Below are positions 45,341 through 55,418 of a stretch of DNA of 64,000 nucleotides, one piece after another. A program made the position numbers and the translations under genes. The notes under the pieces were generated by a model. It saw only the letters and a list, made by a program, of their open reading frames with translations, had not been told where the DNA came from and did no database searches. The DNA comes from Geotalea toluenoxydans JCM 15764 (GTDB lineage: Bacteria; Desulfobacterota; Desulfuromonadia; Geobacterales; Geobacteraceae), in NCBI RefSeq assembly GCF_001311985.1, contig NZ_BBCJ01000009.1:81700-145699 (forward strand). The letters run 5' to 3'. Each line of letters begins with the position of its first letter. Position 1 is the first letter of the stretch.

Positions 45341-45802
45341 ATGGAATTCAAGCTGACGTGTCCCGCTTTTCACCATGGCTCACAGATTCCGTCCAGGTAT
45401 ACCTGCGATGGAGACGACATCAATCCTTACCTGGTCATTCAGGGCGCGCCGGCGGCGGCAAAGTCGCTGGCCTTGATCATGGATGATCCGGATGCACCGG
45501 GCGGAACCTGGGTTCACTGGTTGTTATGGGATATCTCTCCGGAAATAAAGGAGATAAAGGAGCATACCGCTCCCTTTGGTGCAAAGGAGGGTGTCAATAG
45601 CTGGGACAGGAGCGGCTATGGTGGACCCTGTCCTCCCTCCGGCACCCACCGCTATTTCTTCACACTGTTTGCTCTCGACATCAGGCCGAAGATTGCCGGG
45701 TCAGCGGCGAGGGAAGAGCTGGAAAGGGCAATGGAGGGGCATATCCTTGCGACAACGGAGCTGATGGGAACCTATGCCAGAACAAATCAGGCACCGATGT
45801 AA
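45341..45802 (+). CDS. YbhB/YbcL-family PEBP-like protein
   Basis: A 153-residue protein of the Raf-kinase-inhibitor-like family: RYTCDGDDINPYLVIQG, IMDDPDAPGGTWVHWLLWDI and PCPPSGTHRYFFTLFALD are its three ligand-pocket motifs. RBS CAGGAGG. No signal peptide. Family role uncertain. Confidence 0.93.
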   Translation: MEFKLTCPAFHHGSQIPSRYTCDGDDINPYLVIQGAPAAAKSLALIMDDPDAPGGTWVHWLLWDISPEIKEIKEHTAPFGAKEGVNSWDRSGYGGPCPPSGTHRYFFTLFALDIRPKIAGSAAREELERAMEGHILATTELMGTYARTNQAPM

Positions 45803-45819
45803 AAGCCTCTTGAATAAAA

Positions 45820-45850
45820 AGGAGGGGCAGGTGTGATCACTGCCCCTCCT
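45820..45850. terminator. Hairpin between convergent PEBP and FKBP genes
   Basis: AGGAGGGGCAG-gtgtgatca-CTGCCCCTCCT, an 11-bp stem 17 bp after the PEBP stop. Confidence 0.78.
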
Positions 45851-45888
45851 CTACTGAAATGCCGTGCCAGCTCTGCATGGATTTCCTG

Positions 45889-46551
45889 CTATTTGACGAT
45901 GTCCAACAGCTCGACTTCGAAGACCAGCGTGGCATTGGGGGGAATGGCGCCGGAACCTGCCTTGCCGTAGGCTATTTCAGGCGGGCAGATGAGCTTTGCC
46001 TTGCCTCCGGTCTTCATCATCTGCAGCCCTTCGGTCCAGCAAGGGATTACCTGGTTCAAGGGAAACTCGGCGGCCTGTCCCCGTTTGTAGGAGCTGTCGA
46101 ACTCCTGACCGTTGACAAGGGTGCCACGGTAATTAACCTTTACCTTGTCCGTTGTTTTCGGACTGGTTCCGCTGCCATCCTTGATCGGCAGGTAGATCAT
46201 GCCGGAGGCAGCCTTAACCGCACCCTTTTCCTTTGCCGTCTTTTCCACGTATTCTTTCGCCTCGGCGGCAAGCTTTTCTCCCTGGGCATTGCGCCGGGCA
46301 GTGGCAAGTTCCTGTATCTTTGCCGTATAACCGGCTTCATCCACAAGGGGCTTCTTGCCGGTTACCGCATCGGTCAATCCCTGCTTGATCAGTTCCAACT
46401 CGGAGGGGGTCAGGTTGAAGACGGACAGCTGACGGGCGATGACCGTGCCGATGGCATAAAGGGTCTTCTGTTCTTCCGTCTTCGGCTCTTCAGCGGCGAA
46501 GACAGGGGCGGCGATGAGGGTGATCAGAATAGCGATGATGACTCTTTGCAT
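45889..46551 (-). CDS. FKBP-type peptidyl-prolyl isomerase, secreted (FkpA/Mip-like)
   Basis: A 220-residue protein. A signal peptide (MQRVIIAILITLIAAPVFA) is followed by a helical dimerisation region (residues ~25-120), then the FKBP domain: DKVKVNYRGTLVNGQEFDSSY, VIPCWTEGLQMMKTGGKAKL and AYGKAGSGAIPPNATLVFEVELL. Folding helper in the periplasm. The start at 46551 follows GAGAGGAAC. Confidence 0.93.
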   Translation of the reverse strand: MQRVIIAILITLIAAPVFAAEEPKTEEQKTLYAIGTVIARQLSVFNLTPSELELIKQGLTDAVTGKKPLVDEAGYTAKIQELATARRNAQGEKLAAEAKEYVEKTAKEKGAVKAASGMIYLPIKDGSGTSPKTTDKVKVNYRGTLVNGQEFDSSYKRGQAAEFPLNQVIPCWTEGLQMMKTGGKAKLICPPEIAYGKAGSGAIPPNATLVFEVELLDIVK

Positions 46552-46680
46552 AAGTTCCTCTCTTTGAATTAATGTGAACAGGCTAAATAATATCAGCATT
46601 TTTTTAGGAATCAATCCCGCAAATTGTTTTACCTTGAAAGGGAGCTAAAATAGATGGATAAAAGTATAAAGGAGACCACC

Positions 46681-47007
46681 ATGGGAGAAACAGCACGCAT
46701 TACGGTTTCGGATGCCCACCGCAGGGTGGAGGAAGGAAAGGCCCTCTTTGTCTGCGCCTATGAAAGCGAAGATGTTTGCAAAGGCATGATGCTCGCGGGG
46801 GGAATGTCCCTTGCCCAGTTCAGGGAACGCGCTCCATCACTGGACAAAGGGCAGGAAATCATTTTCTACTGTGCCTGACCCACCGAGCACACCTCCGCCG
46901 GTCGGGCGGAAGAATACCGGAAGCAGGGATTCGTCAATGTCTCAGCTCTGCTGGGCGGAGTCGAGGCATGGAAAAAGGCAGGTTTCGGGGTGCAGAACCA
47001 ACGATAA
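46681..47007 (+). CDS. Rhodanese-domain protein with in-frame UGA (probable selenoprotein)
   Basis: The start at 46681 (MGETARITVSD) follows AAAGGAG; an ATG at 46654 is weaker. The frame reads RVEEGKALFVCAY, GQEIIFYCA, then TGA at 46876-46878, and continues in the same frame PTEHTSAGRAEEYRKQGF, LLGGVEAWKKAGF to the TAA at 47005-47007. Rhodanese homologues have YCACPxE at this place, so the UGA stands exactly at the catalytic Cys (residue 66 from this start). A SECIS-like hairpin follows. Read as selenocysteine, the protein has 108 residues. A T-run terminator ends the unit. Confidence 0.82.
46876..46910 (+). promoter_or_regulatory. UGA codon and bacterial SECIS-like hairpin
   Basis: Fifteen bases after the UGA comes TCCGCC (46894-46899), loop GGTCG (46900-46904), GGCGGA (46905-46910): a 6-bp perfect stem with a small loop starting GG. 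Distance and loop fit the bacterial SECIS, and the GGUC loop is also that of E. coli fdhF as I recall it. SelB would bind here. Confidence 0.72.
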
Positions 47008-47032
47008 ATTGCATCTACAATGTCTTGGATAT

Positions 47033-47055
47033 GCGGCCTATGGCCGCTTTTTTTT
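47033..47055 (+). terminator. Intrinsic terminator of the rhodanese gene
   Basis: GCGGCC-tat-GGCCGC followed by eight Ts. It lies 25 bp after the TAA at 47005-47007, not after the UGA, so it supports the longer reading of the gene. Confidence 0.88.
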
Positions 47056-47231
47056 GGTTCATCGGGAATTCTGTGGAAATAAAAGGCAGTCGCGACATCG
47101 TCCGTTCGCTCTGTCGCCACGACTGCTTTCCCCGGGAAATGTCAGAAGAATCTTTTTTTGGGTTATGGTGACGATTTCTTTCAATTAGTTCTTGGGCAAG
47201 ACCGAAAAGTCAGAAATGAGATGTAGTTTCC

Positions 47232-49912
47232 ATGGGTGCAGGAGAATCAAAATTGGCTTTTTCAAAATGGTGTTCCATAAGGACAAAGCTTCTTGGCATC
47301 ATGTTGCTGTCCGGATTGCCGCTGGTGTTGGCGGTCGGTTTGCTTCTGTATGGCAATTACAAGGGAGCTTACCGTGAATCTGAGCATGCCGCTATCGTAA
47401 CTGCACAAGCCATTGCCTACCGCCATAACGCCCAGGTCGAGGGGCTGCGCCACCTTTTAAGTGCACTGGCCCAGCATCCTGATATCAAAGCAAGGAATAG
47501 GGGCGCATGCGCTCGGATTCTCCAGGAAACAATGAGCCAGGGTTCTTCCAGCTCCAATATCGGCATTGCCGACACCAAGGGCTACCTGATTGCCTCGGGA
47601 ACCCGCTCGCTGGCGCACGGCTTCAACATCGGGGACCGGAAGTATTTCCGGGATGCTCTTCGAAACAGGCGCTTCAGCGTTGGAGAGCTTGCCATCAGCA
47701 GGACCTTGGGAAAGGCTTCGTTGCATTTTGCCTTGCCGGTCCTTGATGCATCCGGAGAGCCGCAGGCCGTAATTTTTGCCATCCTGGACTTGAACCAGTT
47801 TGAAACTTTCTTCAACCAGCAGGGATTTCCGGCCGATTGCAACCTTACCATTTCCGATCACAGAGATGATCATCTACACCTACCCTGGCGTAAGAGGGTT
47901 GAAAGTCGGCAGTCACGACAGGCTGGAGATTACCGGACTGTTGCGTGGTGGCGGGGATGAAGGGACCTTTGTCAAGGTAGGGCTGGACGGGGTGAAGAAG
48001 CTGTTCGCCTTCAAAAAAATCCGGCTGGAACAAGATGGGGAACCCTACATGTACATCCGGATTACCATCCCCCATGAAGTGGCCATGGCTGACGCAAACC
48101 GGTTTATCCTTACTTCTGTGGCAGTGCTTTTCCTTGCCACACTGTTAACCATAGCTCTAAGCAGTCTGCTGGCAGGCCGGTATCTGACAACGCCCCTGGA
48201 GCAGCTGTCGTCGGCAGCCCGGGAGGTGGCTCATGGCAATCTCTCCGTCAGGACTGCTCTTCCCTCCCACGACGAGTTGGGCATTCTCTCCCGTTCCTTT
48301 GATGCCATGACAGAAGCTCTGAGCGCCAGACTGCATGAAAAAGATGCGGCTGAAGCACAGCTCAAGCTAAGCGAGGCGAAATTCAGGGCGATCTTCGATC
48401 ACCTCAGCGATGCAATTTTTATCCATGAAATCGGCAATGGCCGGATCATCGATGTGAACTACGCCATGTGCGATATGTATGGATATACTGCGGCAGAGGC
48501 CATTAACCTGACTATTCAGGAGATAAGCAGGGTGAGCCCCCCTATTCGGTAACAGAGGCGATGCAGTTCATGCAGCTTGCCGGGGATGGCGAGCCACAGC
48601 TCTTCGAATGGCATGCCAGGCACCATGATGGCTCCTTTTTCTGGGTGGAAGTGAGCATGCGCCGGGCGGCGGTCGGTGAAACGGATGCCATCGTTGTTCT
48701 GGCCCGCGACATTTCTGAACGCAAAGCTGCAGAAGCTGAAAAGAAAACTCTGCTGGAGCAGCTCAACCAGTCCCAGAAGATGGAGTCCGTCGGCCGGCTG
48801 GCTGGCGGTATTGCCCATGACTTCAACAACCTGTTGACCCCCATCATCGGCTTTGCCGAGCTGGCGGCACAAGAAATTCCCGAAAATGGCGCTACCAAGC
48901 AAAGATCGACCGGATCGTCCAAGCCGCTTTGCGGGCCAAGGATCTGGTCCACCAGCTTTTGAGCTTCAGCCGGAAGCAAATTCTCGACATGAAGGTCATC
49001 GATCTCAATGTGGTCATATCCTCGTTTTATCAGATACTGCGCAGGACCATCAGCGAACGCATCGAGATCCGGCTGCAACTTTTTCCCGGACTTGGCGGAA
49101 TACGTGCCGACAGGACCAATGTGGAGCAAATTCTCATGAATCTGCTGGTTAACGCCCAGGATGCCATAGACGGTGCAGGTACGGTCACCATCGAGACGGG
49201 GGAAGTCGTACTTGATGATGAATATGCGCGGTTCCATGCCGAAGCCGTGCCGGGACGTTATGCCCTGCTTGCCGTGACCGATACCGGCAACGGCATAGCC
49301 AAAGGGGATCTGCCCCATATATTCGAGCCGTTTTTTACCACGAAAATGACCGGCAAAGGCTCTGGCTTGGGGCTGGCGACGGTATACGGCATAGTGAAGC
49401 AGCATCACGGCAATATCTGGGCCTATTCCGAGGAAGGGCAGGGGACGGTCTTCAAGATGTATTTTCCCATGGCAGAGGCTATGCCCTATCTGGCTGATGA
49501 AAAACCGATAGAACAGGCTGACAGGGAGGGAGGCCAGGGAGTTATCCTGCTGGTGGAGGATAACGAACTGGTGCGGACCATGCTAAAGGAACTTCTGCTT
49601 GGCATCGGCTACGACGTTCTGGATGCTGAGCATCCGCGCCAGGCGATCCTGTTGGCCGAGGGTCGGCAGATCGACCTGCTGCTCACCGATGTCATCATGC
49701 CTGACATGGACGGACCGGAGCTGCATAAAAGGCTTCTTGCCGTGTATCCCGGCTTGAGAGTAATCTTCATGTCCGGCTATACCGACAATGTGGTTGTGCA
49801 ACTGGTGGAAGAGGCGCAAATGGCCAATTTTATTCAGAAGCCGTTCACTGTCCATGATATCGTCGAGCGGGTTGCGGCCATGATGGCCGCGGCGCAACGC
49901 CCAGTCAACTGA
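47232..49912 (+). CDS. Hybrid sensor histidine kinase: Cache-HAMP-PAS-HisKA-HATPase-REC (three frameshifts)
   Basis: A membrane kinase. First membrane segment [19 protein letters not shown], periplasmic Cache domain ([20 protein letters not shown]), second segment [30 protein letters not shown] ([20 protein letters not shown]), phospho-His in [20 protein letters not shown]-binding ([31 protein letters not shown]), and a C-terminal receiver ([10 protein letters not shown]; phospho-Asp in [14 protein letters not shown]). Shifts near 47868, 48540 and 48892. The ligand and target are not visible. Confidence 0.88.
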
Positions 49913-50942
49913 AGAGGCGATTTTCCTGTTCCTGAACGCGGATGAAAGTGGTGCGCTTGGTCAGTTCCCGCAGCGCTTCTGCTCCCACATAGGTACAGGC
50001 AGAGCGCACTCCACCGAGAATGTCCTTCACCGTTTCCGCTATGGGACCGCGATAGGGGACCTCGACCGTTTTGCCTTCCGAAGCGCGATATGCAGCCACT
50101 CCGCCGGCATGCCTGGCCATGGCTGTCTTTGAACTCATTCCGTAGAACAATTTGTACTGCTGCCCACCTCGCTCTACCAGCTGGCCGCCGCTTTCGTCGT
50201 GACCGGCAAACATGCCGCCAAGCATGGTAAAATCTGCACCGCCCCCGAAGGCTTTGGCGACATCGCCGGGGCAGGTGCAGCCGCCATCGGAAATGATCCT
50301 GCCCCCGAGACCATGGGCGGCATCGGCGCATTCGATGACTGCCGATAGCTGAGGGTAACCGACACCTGCTTTAGTTCTGGTAGTGCATGCCGAACCGGGA
50401 CCGATTCCCACCTTGACCACATCGGCGCCGGAGAGAAGCAATTCCTCGACCATTTCGCCGGTTACCACATTGCCGGCGACAATGGTTTTATCCGGGTAGG
50501 CGTTTCTGACGCGGCTGAGAAAGGCGACAAAGCTTTCGGAGTAGCCGTTGGCCACGTCGATGCAAATGAACTCCAACTGGGGATGATTGCCGGCAATCTT
50601 GGCCAGCTTGCCGAAGTCGTCATCGGAGGTGCCGGTGCAGACCATGATCCTGGAATAGATGCGGCTGTCACGGTCCTTGAGGAAGTTTTGCCAGTCGGCT
50701 GGGGTATAATGCTTGTGGATGGCGGTGAGCATGTCATGTTCTGCCAGCACCCCGGCCACTTCAAAGGTGCCGATGGTGTCCATGTTGGCAGCGATGATCG
50801 GTACGCCGGTCCACTGCCTTTTACTGTGGAGAAAGGAGAAGGTCCTTTCCATTTTCACCTGGGCACGGCTCTTCAGATTCGACCGCTTCGGTCTGATCAG
50901 CACATCCTTGAAGCCCAGTTTAAGATCCATCTCAACCCGCAT
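49905..50942 (-). CDS. guaC: GMP reductase
   Basis: Reduces GMP to IMP with NADPH. The protein has 345 residues: [49 protein letters not shown], then the catalytic loop [21 protein letters not shown] with Cys, and [21 protein letters not shown]. The SACTTR loop favours GMP reductase over IMP dehydrogenase, as does the lack of CBS domains. Its 3' end overlaps the convergent kinase gene by 8 bp. Confidence 0.93.
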   Translation of the reverse strand: MRVEMDLKLGFKDVLIRPKRSNLKSRAQVKMERTFSFLHSKRQWTGVPIIAANMDTIGTFEVAGVLAEHDMLTAIHKHYTPADWQNFLKDRDSRIYSRIMVCTGTSDDDFGKLAKIAGNHPQLEFICIDVANGYSESFVAFLSRVRNAYPDKTIVAGNVVTGEMVEELLLSGADVVKVGIGPGSACTTRTKAGVGYPQLSAVIECADAAHGLGGRIISDGGCTCPGDVAKAFGGGADFTMLGGMFAGHDESGGQLVERGGQQYKLFYGMSSKTAMARHAGGVAAYRASEGKTVEVPYRGPIAETVKDILGGVRSACTYVGAEALRELTKRTTFIRVQEQENRLFS

Positions 50943-51050
50943 CCTGCACCCCCCTTTGATTGCTGGAACCTTCTGCAGAGATTATACAGTACCCATTTTA
51001 CCTCAAGGTGGTGCATAATCACGTGGATTTCTACCGTGGAGGAATTGCCC

Positions 51051-51782
51051 ATGGAGCAATACCGGGAAAATGATCTTGTGGATGCCTGCCGCTTGCTGTT
51101 CGGTGCCCATACGGGTGTGAACAGGGATTTTCTGAAGTACATGCAGCCCGATGGCCTGCGCCGGGCCTATCGCAGCCGGGCACGTGAATACCATCCCGAT
51201 GTGGCGCCTGCCACTGCCGACCAGGCAAGGCGTAACGAGCTGTTTCGCCGTTCTGTCGAAGCCTATGAGCTTCTGACTGTCTACCTGCAGCAGCGCCGGG
51301 TAACCGTGGCGCCGCCGCGCCCAAAGTCGCAAAGGTTCTCCCGGCCGAATCCATGCCAGAACCGGACTGCCAATGAAAGGTACTACAGCGGCCTTTTCCC
51401 CTCGGTGGAGCTGAAGATAGGCCTCTTCCTCTATTACCGGGGGCATATTTCATACCAGGCGCTGGTCCGCTCGCTTCTGTGGCAGCGTGAGCAGCGGCCT
51501 CCTCTGGGGGAATTGGCCTGCAAGTGGGGCTGGTTGAAGGAAGAAGCAATTCCGGTGATACTCAAAGCAACATTTATTCCCGGCTTTTTCGGCGAGCGGG
51601 CGGTAAAGATGGGATTTCTCAAGGAACAGCAGCTCCGGGTCCTGCTCTTTCATCAGCGTTCGCTGCATCAGCCCATAGGCCGTTACTTCGTCACCAACGG
51701 GCTGATTACTGAAGACCTGCTTCGCCGGTCATTGCGGGAATGCGCCATACACAATGGGAAGGTGTGTGAAGGCCGCAGTTAG
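51051..51782 (+). CDS. J-domain protein with extra C-terminal domain
   Basis: A 243-residue protein. The J domain is at residues ~5-80 (LRRAYRSRAREYHPDVAPATA holds the HPD motif), so it probably works with a DnaK. The C-terminal ~130 residues (LKIGLFLYYRGHISYQALVR, LGELACKWGWLKEEAIPVIL, PIGRYFVTNGLITEDLLRRS) form repeated helical units like those in type II secretion/pilus-related proteins. RBS GTGGAGGAA. Confidence 0.82.
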   Translation: MEQYRENDLVDACRLLFGAHTGVNRDFLKYMQPDGLRRAYRSRAREYHPDVAPATADQARRNELFRRSVEAYELLTVYLQQRRVTVAPPRPKSQRFSRPNPCQNRTANERYYSGLFPSVELKIGLFLYYRGHISYQALVRSLLWQREQRPPLGELACKWGWLKEEAIPVILKATFIPGFFGERAVKMGFLKEQQLRVLLFHQRSLHQPIGRYFVTNGLITEDLLRRSLRECAIHNGKVCEGRS

Positions 51783-51907
51783 TTCCGAGGCTCGGCCGGC
51801 TTCATTCCTGTAAAACATTGGTTTGAAATAAGCCAAGTCTCTCTTTACCCTCCCACATCCTTGTGCTAGGATGCCCTGACCGTCGAATGCACGGTTCAGG
51901 AGGGGGA

Positions 51908-53156
51908 ATGCCCGATCAGCAAACACGCCGCCAGCGGTGGATAATCTTCGCCGTGCTGGCACTCATGTACATCCTCGTATATTTTTATCGCGTATCACTG
52001 GCGGTCGTCGCGGGAGACATCTCCAGGGAACTCAGCCTCACACCGCAGCAGCTCGGCTCACTTTCCGGCATCCTTTTCTATGTCTATGCAGTGGCCCAGA
52101 TTCCGCTGGGGCCCATGATCGACCGGTTGGGCAGCCGTCTTGTCATCAGCGGCTGCGGTGTCCTCACTGCCATCGGCGGCATCCTCTTCTCCCAGGCAGA
52201 GACTCTCTCTACGGCCATGGCGGCGCGGGTTCTGATCGGCATCGGCACCGCCTCGGTGCTCATGGCCACCTTCACTATTTTCAGCCACTGGTTCAGCAAG
52301 CAGGAGTTCGGGCGCGTTTCCGGTTTCATGGTTGCCGTGGGCAACTTGGGGAACCTTTCGGCGACGGCCCCCCTGGCGTTGGCGGTGGCGGCTTTCGGCT
52401 GGCGCAACTCTTTCCTTATTATCGGCATCGGGCAGACACTGGTTACGATGCTGGTCTACACGATGGCCAAAGATCGGCCTGCCAAGGCTGTTTCCGCCGA
52501 ACCTGCCAGTACGGCAACCCAGTCGCTGGGCTTGGTGGCTGCCTGGAGACGGATCTTTTCCAGCCGCGATTTCTGGCTCCTGGGGATCATTTCGTTTTTC
52601 TGGTATGGCAATTATCTGGCGCTGCAGGGTTTGTGGGGGGGGGCCTTACCTGATGGAGGTGATGGGGCTTTCCCGTGCCGCTACCGGTAAGATGTTGATG
52701 TTCACCTCGTTGGGCTTCATCAGCGGCAGCATGGTCACGGATACCATCGCCCGCAAATTCTTTCATTCCTATAAAAAGACGCTGCTGGTCGGGCAGATGG
52801 TCCTGCTGGTGCTCATGTGCGCATTTTTCGGCATAGCCGAACAGCTGCCGCTGCCGGTCCTGGCGGTACTTTTCTATGCCATCGGCTTGGCAGTATCGAG
52901 CGGCGTGATGATCTATCCCATCGTCCGCTCCATGTTTCCGGTCACCATCGTCGGCACGGCGCTTACCTCCCTCAATTTTTTCGTTCTCATGGGGGCAGCA
53001 ATGACCCAGCACGTCATGGGGCTGGTCGTCGGGGGGCTGAAACAGGGGGCAGGGGGAATACCGCAGGCATTCCATGGGGCCTTCGTATTTCCGGTGGCTG
53101 GGCTGGCCGTTGCCATTTTTCTCTTTTTCTTTGCCAGGGATTATTCAGAGGTATGA
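51908..53156 (+). CDS. MFS transporter (one frameshift)
   Basis: About 415 residues. Twelve likely membrane segments, beginning RWIIFAVLALMYILVYFYR. IPLGPMIDRLGSRLVISGCG in loop 2-3 is the MFS signature. The frame changes at a run of nine Gs (52635-52643), then continues PYLMEVMGLSRAATGKML. Substrate not predictable; organic anion transporters look similar. Confidence 0.87.
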
Positions 53157-53168
53157 GGCGAGTTCTTT

Positions 53169-53393
53169 TCAGCGGAGAGGTTCGAACAGGTATTCAAGGA
53201 CATTGACCTTGATCTCGTAGATGGTGCGCAGCTGTTCGCCCAGTTTCCCCTCGGGAAAACCCTGCCCGGCAAACCAGACCACATACGGCTCCGGAAGATC
53301 GATTAGCCGCACTCCCTGGTATTTGCCGAAGGGCATCCGGGCCCTGGCCAGTTCCAGCAGGGCATGGTGGTTCAAAGCAGGTGACTCTGTCAC
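53169..53393 (-). CDS. DUF3820-family protein
   Basis: A 74-residue protein with the family core ARARMPFGKYQGVRLIDLPEPYVVWFAGQGFPEGKLGEQ. It overlaps the dus gene by 4 bp and is translated after it. Function unknown; such proteins resemble exonuclease-associated modules. Confidence 0.88.
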   Translation of the reverse strand: MTESPALNHHALLELARARMPFGKYQGVRLIDLPEPYVVWFAGQGFPEGKLGEQLRTIYEIKVNVLEYLFEPLR

Positions 53394-54310
53394 TGAAGTT
53401 CCTCCAGCGCCGCCACGAAAGCCCCGATCGTTTTCGTCTTCCTCAACCGTTTGACCGGTTTTTCCAGGTGGGGATCATTGATGAAATGGAGTACTTCCTT
53501 TATCTTGGCAAGAACCTGCACGTCCCCACAGAATAGCTCTCCATAGCGTGCCAGCAGTTCCAGCAGATAGCTTTGCAGCATCGCCGACCGGTCATGCTGA
53601 TCGGGCTCACTGGGGGCCGGCTGCCGCAACCTCTGAAAAATGAAGGGGTCGGCTATGGCTCCCCTGCCGAGCATGAGGCCGGCGGCGCCTGTCTCCTCAA
53701 GGAGCTGTAGCCCTGCCGAGGCCGTGCGGATGTCGCCGTTGGCTATGACCGGTATCTCCGTTTCCCTGACGACGCGGGCGGTAATGGCATGATTGGCCAA
53801 TCCCTGGTATTGCTGCAGTACTGTCCGTGGATGGAGGACGAGAAAATCAACCTCCGCCGCCTCAAGGAGGGGGAGCAGGCGAAGGATTTGCTCCGGGTCC
53901 TCGTACCCTGCCCGCATTTTCAATGAAAAAGTACCCTTGATCACCCGGCGCAGGGAGGGGATGATCTCGGATAATATTTCAGGGTGACGGAGCAGACCAC
54001 CGCCGGTGGGGCCCGAGGTCATGCGGCCATAGGGACAGCCCATGTTCAGGTTGATGTGAATCGCTCCGGTTGCCTGGGCAGCCTCGGCAGCGGATACGAG
54101 GGCATCCCTGCCATGACCGATCAGCTGCACCACCAGCGGCACGTCCTTTTCTGCAGCTGCCATTTCCTTGAGATCGCCGGCAGAAATGCGACGAACGGGG
54201 GCAGCGGCATTGACCCTGATGAATTCGGTAAAGACGGTATCAGGACTTACCCAGTCGATGAACAGAGAGCGCATGGCGCGGTTGGTCACTCCCTGCATGG
54301 GAGCGAGCAT
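53390..54310 (-). CDS. tRNA-dihydrouridine synthase
   Basis: Flavin enzyme reducing uridines in tRNA. Starts LAPMQGVTNRAMRSL; INLNMGCPYGRMTSGPTGGGLL has the catalytic Cys region, with LKMRAGYEDPEQ, LVLHPRTVLQQYQG and IANGDIRTASAGLQLL as the following FMN/tRNA motifs. The 306-residue length fits. The frame is open a few codons upstream but without another ATG. Between a SlyD-like gene and DUF3820, all minus strand, probably an operon. Confidence 0.92.
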   Translation of the reverse strand: MLAPMQGVTNRAMRSLFIDWVSPDTVFTEFIRVNAAAPVRRISAGDLKEMAAAEKDVPLVVQLIGHGRDALVSAAEAAQATGAIHINLNMGCPYGRMTSGPTGGGLLRHPEILSEIIPSLRRVIKGTFSLKMRAGYEDPEQILRLLPLLEAAEVDFLVLHPRTVLQQYQGLANHAITARVVRETEIPVIANGDIRTASAGLQLLEETGAAGLMLGRGAIADPFIFQRLRQPAPSEPDQHDRSAMLQSYLLELLARYGELFCGDVQVLAKIKEVLHFINDPHLEKPVKRLRKTKTIGAFVAALEELQ

Positions 54311-54361
54311 CAGCGCCTCTTCCCCGGTTGCCAGGGAATAGGCCGGTTGCTTCTGATTCCG

Positions 54362-54886
54362 TTACAGGATCTCGACAAGCTCGAACTCATAGGTTATGTC
54401 TTCACCTGCCAGAGGGTGATTGGCGTCCAGCAGCACCGCACTGTCCGTTACCTCGACTACCGTAACTTCCAGCACCTCATCGTCGTCGCCTGTGAATTCC
54501 AGTTCCTGGCCCACTTCCGGGGTAATGTCGGCAGGGATCTGGTCGCGGCCGATGCTGAAGACCTTTTCTTCATCATACTCGCCAAATGCGTCTGCTGCGG
54601 CAATGGTGAGCTTTTTCCGTTCCCCTGGCGACATGCCGATCAGCGCTGTCTCTATCTGGGGGAAAAACTCCTCCTCACCGATTACAAGCTCCATGGGACC
54701 TGTTTCACAGCCGCAGCCGTCGTCATCACAGCCGCAGCCGTCGTCATCACAGCCGCAGTCGTCGCCATCGCAGCCGCAGTCGTGTGCATGATCGTGATCT
54801 TCATAGGTGGTGTCGATGACGGTACCATCCTCCAGGGTGCCAGTGAAATTGATCTTCACCTTGTCTCCATTTTTTGCCAATGCCAT
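54362..54886 (-). CDS. SlyD-like FKBP isomerase with Cys/Asp/His-rich insert
   Basis: A 174-residue protein. The FKBP core KVKINFTGTLEDGTVIDTTYE (8-29) joins to GPMELVIGEEEFFPQIETAL (63-82), AFGEYDEEKV and the IF-domain part TPEVGQELEFTGDDDEVLEVTV. Between them, residues 30-62 are a tandem insert of D, G, C and H (DHDHAHD, then four CGC units; eight Cys, three His), a strong metal-binding stretch. Classical SlyD carries its metal-binding tail at the C-terminus, so this place is unusual. Cytosolic chaperone, perhaps for a metalloenzyme. Confidence 0.88.
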   Translation of the reverse strand: MALAKNGDKVKINFTGTLEDGTVIDTTYEDHDHAHDCGCDGDDCGCDDDGCGCDDDGCGCETGPMELVIGEEEFFPQIETALIGMSPGERKKLTIAAADAFGEYDEEKVFSIGRDQIPADITPEVGQELEFTGDDDEVLEVTVVEVTDSAVLLDANHPLAGEDITYEFELVEIL

Positions 54887-55103
54887 ACCTGTCCTTCCTC
54901 ATCAATTAATTTTTCTAGCCTCTCAAGCCTAAACTCTAAGGGTTGCGTCTCCATAAATCCAGCAAAATCTTAACGGCCAAGAGATTAACCAATGTAAAAA
55001 AACTTAATATTCCCGTTGCCGTGCCGATATTTCAAAGGAGGGCTGCAACCTCGGGCCTGTTTGGAGCTGACCATTTTGAAGGCCTGTTTTTGGGCAAGGG
55101 GCG

Positions 55104-55385
55104 ATGATGCCGGAGCCACAACGGTATGAGATGATAGAGGTCGCCCTGAAGATCAGGATCACCTGGCCCGACAAGGGGACGGTCATCGGCATCACCAGAT
55201 ATGTCAGTGATGACGAGACACTCCTTGTTGCCGATTTTGACGAGGTGCCTGCACCCGGGACGGAAATGCTGCTGCAGTTGGACTGCACCGTTCTTGAACG
55301 GGAGGCCCCAATAGTTAAGGCAACGGTGCTGCGGGCAGACGGGCAGGAAATAATTTTTCGTCTGCCCGTTGAGAAGGCCGGCTGA
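55104..55385 (+). CDS. Small PilZ-like protein (tentative)
   Basis: A 93-residue, nearly all-beta protein (RITWPDKGTVIGITRYVSDD, TEMLLQLDCTVLEREAPIVK, QEIIFRLPVEKA). The strand pattern recalls a PilZ barrel, but the RxxxR c-di-GMP motif is not visible. It lies 33 bp upstream of the GGDEF-EAL gene on the same strand. Confidence 0.6.
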   Translation: MMPEPQRYEMIEVALKIRITWPDKGTVIGITRYVSDDETLLVADFDEVPAPGTEMLLQLDCTVLEREAPIVKATVLRADGQEIIFRLPVEKAG

Positions 55386-55418
55386 TCAAGCAGCCTGCCG
55401 GCGTAGGGAAGGAAAGGT

